From contig NC_092679.1 in NCBI RefSeq assembly GCF_964355755.1, forward strand, positions 22,072,432 through 22,136,431: a DNA stretch of 64,000 nt, given 5' to 3'. Below are positions 58,601 to 64,000 of the stretch, in pieces (positions within the stretch are counted from its first letter, which is position 1; every line of letters starts with the position of its first letter). The position numbers and the translations under genes are program-made. This DNA is from Antedon mediterranea. Lineage: Eukaryota > Echinodermata > Crinoidea > Comatulida > Antedonidae. The notes under the pieces are model-generated. The model was given only the letters and a program-made list of their open reading frames with translations. It did no database searches and was not told the origin of the DNA.

Positions 58601-61600
58601 AAATAATGAGGTAGTTGGAGAAGTCTAGTGGTGGGTGTGAAAAGTGAAAAATGGTTCATGTAAAAAATATAAAACAGTACTTTTTAAAAACATTTTCACC
58701 TCTTATTAGTAAACAAATCTTGAGATTATTTGGAAATTAGAGAACAATGCAAATGATGATAATGAGTTACACTATAATATCATGTGTAGGAAATAAAATG
58801 AAGTAGAACATCTTCTCTGGGATACCTCTATTCAGGAGACTCCTCTATTAGGGAGAGACTCTTCTGCATGAAAGGGAAATATATGTTTTAACACTATGGG
58901 TTAACACTAATGGACACCTGCTATTTAGGGGACACTCCTATTAATGTGTCCCATTAATAGTTGTGCTACTGTAACTTAATTTCAACTATGAATAACAGAA
59001 ACCCTGGGGACCAGGAGAAACAAAATGCTACTTGCCTTAAAATCTGGATATATTTGCATCACATCAACAGGTGTCACTGAGGGTTTGCTGTAGTGTTTGG
59101 TAATCTAAAAAATAAATCATAAATATCAAACTTAATGTGATAAAAAAATGCCCATATATGGACAGGATTATGTCATATTACTACCATATTTGAGCACATC
59201 ACACTTTTTTTGTCAAATTAGTTTGATAGTGTAGACCTATTTGATTGCACTAGACTTATTTGGGTGAACGAGTTCAGCTAAATTGAGCAAGAAAAGTCAA
59301 ACCGAACACTTGCTACAATTCACTTAGGGTTATATCAATAGTTACTTTTACTGACCACTGCCTGCCCAGTAGAACTGGTCTCGGTAAAACTAACAATGCT
59401 GGCTACAAAGTCAAATCTAAAATAGGTAACTCTTGTAAGCACATCACCATGAAAGTAAATCATAGTTTTTAACATCATGGTTACATTTTAGTAAAACCAT
59501 GGTAAAACATTTTTATAAACCATCTGTTGTAGTACCATACGTTTTTTTATTGATATAACTTACAGGTAATTTGGCATCAATAAACGTTTTCTCAATTGCT
59601 TGCAACTGACTGTCTCTGTCCTGTAACAAAATAAATAAAAATAAATACACATAATCAGGGAATAATTTCGCCAGTGTAGCATAGCAAAAAGCTATACAAA
59701 ACAACCTTATTGCTACACATTTCTAAAATTGTGTATCAAAAAATACAATACAAAACTATGTTTCTTGAATCCAAAATCAGTTTGATTAGCATTATTGCTA
59801 AACAAAATTTTAAAATGAAATTTTTCCCTGCATAATACATTTTTTTTTCTATTGCTAAATAGGTTATACTTGTATATCGTTTCTTAATCCATTTTTTAAT
59901 TGCAGGACATTCTCACAAATCAACTATTAAACATTTTTGTTTGTAAAATATACATAAAAGATAAAGTCTAGTATTTCTACTACTGAGTGGTTACCTTATA
60001 TACATCTTCTTCTGTAAATTGCTTCTTTAAACTATATGCAACTCTGTAATTAAAAATAAAATAAGGTTTTAGCCTACGGTTTGCTGTGTTTGGGAAAATT
60101 AACAACTAATAATGGCAATGATGAATAAGGAAATTTATGATGATGTTGATGATAGGTTTATGATGATGATGATACAATGACGATGATTATGATTATACAA
60201 TGACAATGATTATGATGATGATATAATGACGATGATTATGATGATGATACAATGAGATAATGATGATTATGATGATGATACAATGACGATGATTATGATG
60301 ATGATACAATGATGATGATTATGATGATGATTATGATGATGATACAATGATGATAATTATGATGATGATACAATGATGATGATTATGATGATGATACAAT
60401 GACGATGATTATAATACAATGATGATGATGATGATACAATGATGATAATTATGATGATGATACAATGACGATGATTATGATGATGATACAATGACGATGA
60501 TTATAATACAATGATGATGATGATACAATGACTAGATGATGATGATTATTATGATGCATATGTACATACTTAGTTTCTACTTTATCACTTCTGTGCTGAG
60601 ATCTGTTATATTCACTTGATATGTATTCTGTTTTTCGTAACCATGATACCATTTTACTGTGCTGTTTCGACCTAAAAAGAAAGAATATTTTCATAGACTT
60701 GACAATTTTAAATAGCAAAAGGTTTGATTTGATGTATTTCGTTAAAAAAAACAATAAAAATTAAAATAATTGAACCAGGATATTACCAAAGAAAGTTTTA
60801 AATAATATAAAACTTTTTTTCCATTTGGTGATCGCAAGTCTGGGCACTGTTGAGATTAATTTTTTTAATTAAAATTTAGCAGGTGGAGGGAAGAAAGGAA
60901 GGGTGGCAGAGAGGGCCATGGGGAGGAACATTTGTTGGGAAATAAATTAAAATGTGTACCGTTTTGAATCGCCAGGAGTTGCTATGTCTTCTTCCAGTAA
61001 CCTCTCATCAGCTGGATCTAAATTTACTGAAAACAGACATTGATGAAAAATGTTAAAAAGTCCTTGTGTTTTACTAAAACTATTGGAAAACATGTAATTG
61101 TCATCTTAACACTATAATTCATTTATTGATCTCTTTTGTAACTTAAACAAAAGTTAAAAAGGGTTTTTTTTCTAAAGCTCTGTCTACACTATCAAAATCT
61201 ATGTGACAAAAAATGTGCCCATATATGATGTATCACCACCATATTTGGGCACATCACATTTTTAGTTGTCAAACTAGTTTGATAGTGCAGACAGAGCAAA
61301 CATTTTCAAATGAAGATTATCTTTAGATGTGCTTTGTATGGAGCCCTACCATTAGGGTCAATACTGTAGGTGACTGGATTAATGAGGTCAATCGTGACCC
61401 CAAGGTCATGTTCAGCAAGCAGTTCATGTTTAAATGTTCGTTCTAATGAAGTTGCATTGTACTGTACGAATCTGTTAGCCTCAAACGGATAGGTGATAAA
61501 TTTGGGGTCAAAGGGTATGTCCGGCAGCTGGTTTGTGTATTTTGGCCTGCAAACAAGATCCGATCTAAAAAAAACCAAATGAAATGTTATTCATATTATC

Positions 61601-62682
61601 ATTTAAAAAAAGTTTTTCTGTTGAGCACCAGTTTCACAATTTATCCTTTGAATAAGAAAAGAATTTTTTGTTGAGGACAAAAGTTTCTGAATCAAAATGT
61701 GTTTAATGAATGTCTTAAATTAATTAAATGAACGCATTAAATGAAATCCTGAAAATGTGCAGGTTATAATAATACTTACTTTGGGGGACCAGAAGATCTT
61801 GGCCTAAAACAAAAGAACAATTACAGTTAGCGATGTTAGTACAGTATGCAATAATGGTAAATTAAAAAATAAATATTAAAAATCAAATCAATTAATAATA
61901 ATATCGCCGAATTAATATTATAATTCTATTGATTATCTATATATAAATTTACGTAAGGGCAAAATTCGGTAAATCGCGCCTTACTTTTACTATTTAGAAT
62001 TTTTACTCGATGGTATATAAATTTGGTTCGTACTTTCGGTACTGATTTTAACCACCTGATTTAACCCTATTTACTAATTAAATTAAGTTAGAGAATTAGT
62101 TATTGACGATTAAAACGAATTTAGGTTCAACGATTTGCCCCAAAGAGGGGTGTTTTCCGATCGTGGTATACACTGTCTAATGGATGTCCATCTTGAAAAA
62201 TACCTGCCACAAAATTGCGAGGAGGCTTCGCATTTTCCTATCTCCTCCTACGATAATTGTTTTTAATAGCTGAAAACCGGTTGAACAGCTACAGTACAGC
62301 ATCATAATGTTGAAGACAGGACGATTTTCTTTAAAAAATACTATTTTGGTAGATTTAATATACGATTATACAAATGGTTGGTAATTAAATTACGTGAACA
62401 TTTTCTTATTGAGCAACTAATATTGGGAAATGTAATCAATTTAATGATGTTTTGAATCGATTTATTCCAAGAAAAATTCTCCGGCCCTCTTTTGGGACGA
62501 AACGTCCCGGGCTGAAGTGTTCCTAATTGAGCCGGGCCTAGAGCATAGGACTAATAATCTCTGGTTACATTTAGGCCTAGCGTTCTGAAGTTCTAGGTTT
62601 ATATTAGCTATTTCAGATCAGTTAACTCTTACCTTCTATCACCTGAATCTGGTCTTTTACCACTTTGAATGGTTGGTGGCAT
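55655..62682 (-). CDS. PAF1: RNA polymerase II-associated factor 1 (PAF1), complete
   Basis: Fourteen coding exons on the minus strand: 62682-62633, 61803-61780, 61564-61350, 61026-60960, 60671-60570, 60043-59995, 59620-59564, 59104-59036, 58451-58348, 58045-57929, 57383-57255, 57030-56928, 56383-56221, 55896-55655. Phases close to 496 residues. PAF1 is the scaffold of the PAF1 elongation complex on RNA polymerase II, acting in the nucleus in elongation and histone modification. The product starts [14 protein letters not shown]. The conserved core includes [71 protein letters not shown] and [11 protein letters not shown]. The tail is a long Glu/Asp/Ser-rich region with [14 protein letters not shown] and ends SGDESD, as in other PAF1 proteins. 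One intron, after 59036, starts with GC (AAG/gcaagt). The gene is head-to-head with MED29. Confidence 0.97.
56030..56112. repeat. AT-only simple repeat, PAF1 intron 13
   Basis: Repeated TATATATTATATTA with two copies of ATTATCATTGAATTATATAT. Confidence 0.85.
56440..56800 (+). repeat. Degenerate 16-20 bp tandem repeat filling PAF1 intron 12
   Basis: More than 15 units of ATTGATGAAAATGTAATA with small length changes. It takes up about two thirds of the intron 56384-56927. Confidence 0.9.
58074..58172. mobile_element. MITE, TIR family A, PAF1 intron 9
   Basis: AAGCTCTGTTTACACTATC with CAAACTAGTTTGAC. The right arm is short (CATCACATTTTTTGTCACAT). Confidence 0.8.
58512..58690 (+). mobile_element. 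tRNA-derived SINE, second copy, shortened
   Basis: Head GAGTGGCCAAGCAGTTAAGA, then GGGTTTGAGGCTCAC and the shared body CCTGGTGGTAGAATGAGTCT. Diverged from the copy at 23763-24083. It lies in PAF1 intron 8. Confidence 0.75.
58820..58976 (+). repeat. pogo-like GGGGACAC repeat
   Basis: GGATACCTCTATTCAGGAGA at the start, GGGGACACTCCTATTAATGT in the middle, GTTGTGCTACTGTA at the end. In PAF1 intron 8. A related piece is at 58250-58312. Confidence 0.6.
59128..59238. mobile_element. MITE, TIR family A, PAF1 intron 7
   Basis: The right arm is preserved (CAAATTAGTTTGATAGTGTA). The left arm is shortened to AACTTAATGTGATAAAAA. The core ATTACTACCATATTTG is present. Confidence 0.8.
59656..59830. mobile_element. 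175-bp MITE with CAGGGAA ends and 6-bp target duplication
   Basis: Starts CAGGGAATAATTTCGCCAGT and ends GAAATTTTTCCCTG, flanked by CATAAT on both sides. It shares GTAGCATAGCAAAAAGCTAT with the copy at 10056. In PAF1 intron 6. Confidence 0.78.
60117..60555 (+). repeat. ATG/GAT-rich minisatellite in PAF1 intron 5
   Basis: Units such as GATGATTATGATGATGATAC followed by AATGAC. It ends about 15 bp from the PAF1 exon 5 donor (60569) on the minus strand. Confidence 0.93.
61173..61297. mobile_element. MITE, TIR family A, PAF1 intron 3
   Basis: AAAGCTCTGTCTACACTATC ... GTTTGATAGTGCAGACAGAG. It lies 53 bp past the PAF1 exon 3 donor (61349). Confidence 0.88.
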
Positions 62683-63025
62683 AGTTATTTAAAGAGCAGT
62701 TGATTAGTCCTTGATAAAGTATAAAATAACGTAGGCCTAAACGACGTTCCTCTCGTCAAAACATGCAAGATGGTTCTTTTGTTTTATTAGAGAGCTAGGT
62801 AGGCCTAATTTAAAATCAACAAATTCGTAGCATAATAAACAGATAAAATACAATATTTAGGATTTATTTATTAAAATAAATGTATCATATTTTGTTTTGA
62901 AATTCTGTGTGTACACATTTATTTTTAATAAATAAATTGGTTTTAATTTAATACAGAATTTAATTAAACATTAACCTACCTAAGTGGGTGAAATAAGATT
63001 GTTTGTTCTTCTTTCGAGAAATACA
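62683..63025. promoter_or_regulatory. Probable shared bidirectional promoter of PAF1 and MED29
   Basis: This is the only sequence between the two divergent start codons. It includes both 5'UTRs. It is AT-rich without a clear TATA box in a convincing position. The function is inferred from spacing and divergent layout only. Confidence 0.7.
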
Positions 63026-64000
63026 ATGGCGGCTGTTCCGCAAACTTTTGGGGCAACTCCAAATAACCCTGGTTCTAGCACCCCTGCGGGTGGCTCAGGC
63101 ACTCAACAGCCTACTCATAGTGCTTCACAAATTCAACCAGAAAATAATCCGATTTTAAATGTTAAAGCGGCCCTACCTCTTCTTAACAAGTCTCTTAGTG
63201 TAAGTAAAGCTAGGCCCCGTTTTACCATATCGCTCCCCCGATGTATATGCTGCAGGCCGCATAACGTTGGTGGCGGTGGTGTTAGAGGTATATAGTACCG
63301 GAGGCCTAGCTAAACACCAACAATTATTTGTATGTTTAATGTGTATAAGGCTCGATATTTACGAAACATTATCATAATACTGAATTGTTTGCAGTTTTTA
63401 GAACTTTAAAAATCCAACTAATATTAAAAAGTAATTAAATTTAAAATTACTAGGCTTACTGTACTCCCTAATCTATTTAATTATAATTTTAACTTTCAGA
63501 ATCTAATGAAGATTGCTGCAGAAAATTTTGTTCACAATGCTGCTGTTGATAATAATGGGTAAAATATTTATTTTTTAATAAAAAAAAATACATGGTTTAA
63601 CAATATATTACAAATAATAGATAAATTATAATAAATTATTTGCTATTAACTGTCATTAATAATATTAAATTAATTTAAGCTGTGTTCTAGTTTGTTATAG
63701 AATGCGCATGTACATATCACTTTACAATAGTACTCAATATATGAATGCTAAAAAAAGTAACAGCTGTTTTGAGAAAAATAAAAACAGAAATCCCACCGGT
63801 ATTGATTTCACTCCCTGAAATATGATATTCAGAGTTTATTTGGTTTTAAAAATTAGTTTTTTAATATTGATTATAAAATCAATTATTTTAATAAATTTTT
63901 TTTTTTTTTAGGAAAATAGTTGAGGCTGCGGCGTTGCATAGGTTTGATAAGGCACTTGAAGATTTCTACTCTCATTGTGATTACATTGAAGGGCATCTGG
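63026..64000 (+). CDS. MED29: Mediator subunit 29 (MED29, Intersex), 5' part; runs off right edge
   Basis: Three coding exons are visible: 63026-63199, 63500-63558 and 63912-64000 (cut by the window). They join at GT-AG sites in phases 0 and 2. The N-terminus is low-complexity (Gly, Ser, Thr, Gln, Pro), as in other MED29 proteins. The conserved helical core follows: VKAALPLLNKSLS, NLMKIAAENFVHNAAVDNNG, then HRFDKALEDFYSHCDYIEGH, which matches the family pattern of RFD...LEEFYALCDQLE. MED29 is a Mediator tail/middle subunit linking activators to RNA polymerase II. The start codon has A at -3 and G at +4. The translation starts are 343 bp from that of PAF1 on the other strand. Confidence 0.92.

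Overview
This is an AT-rich eukaryotic (animal) genomic window with intron-rich genes, many short terminal-inverted-repeat (TIR) elements and tRNA- and 5S-derived SINEs. Gene content, intron structure and frequent palindromic words built on TAGGCCTA suggest a marine invertebrate deuterostome. An echinoderm is my best guess, but the sequence alone does not prove it.

Layout. (1) 1-30203, minus strand: the 5' part of a bHLH-PAS transcription factor gene. Four coding exons spread over 28.5 kb join in frame into the first 128 residues, and the gene continues past the left edge. Its introns are full of transposon remnants. (2) 33351-46132, plus strand: a complete 16-exon BRF1 gene, the RNA polymerase III initiation factor TFIIIB subunit (697 aa). 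(3) 38240-40105, minus strand: a complete two-exon BTBD6/BTBD3-type BTB-BACK-PHR gene lying inside BRF1 intron 5 on the opposite strand. (4) 47739-53634, minus strand: a complete 13-exon single-domain phospholipase B1-like GDSL lipase (424 aa), tail-to-tail with BRF1. (5) 55655-62682, minus strand: a complete 14-exon PAF1 gene, the Pol II elongation complex subunit (496 aa). (6) 63026-64000, plus strand: the first three coding exons of MED29 (Mediator), head-to-head with PAF1 across 343 bp.

All exon boundaries were placed by hand. Every intron is GT-AG except one GC-AG intron in PAF1, and reading phase closes exactly in each complete gene. Two arrangements look deeply conserved: from memory, human BTBD6 also lies within the BRF1 locus on the opposite strand (14q32.33), and human PAF1 and MED29 are also head-to-head neighbours (19q13.2). 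Three of the genes (BRF1, PAF1, MED29) belong to the general transcription machinery of Pol III and Pol II.

The rest of the window is transposon and repeat sequence. It includes at least 13 copies of one roughly 100-170 bp TIR family, a 1.87 kb element with 256-bp inverted repeats, two TTAA-flanked elements, pogo/Tigger-like MITEs, a near-perfect foldback palindrome, a 5S-rRNA-headed SINE, several tRNA-headed SINEs, a LINE 3' end and several minisatellites. I saw no CRISPR array, operon, rRNA operon or intact transposase gene.
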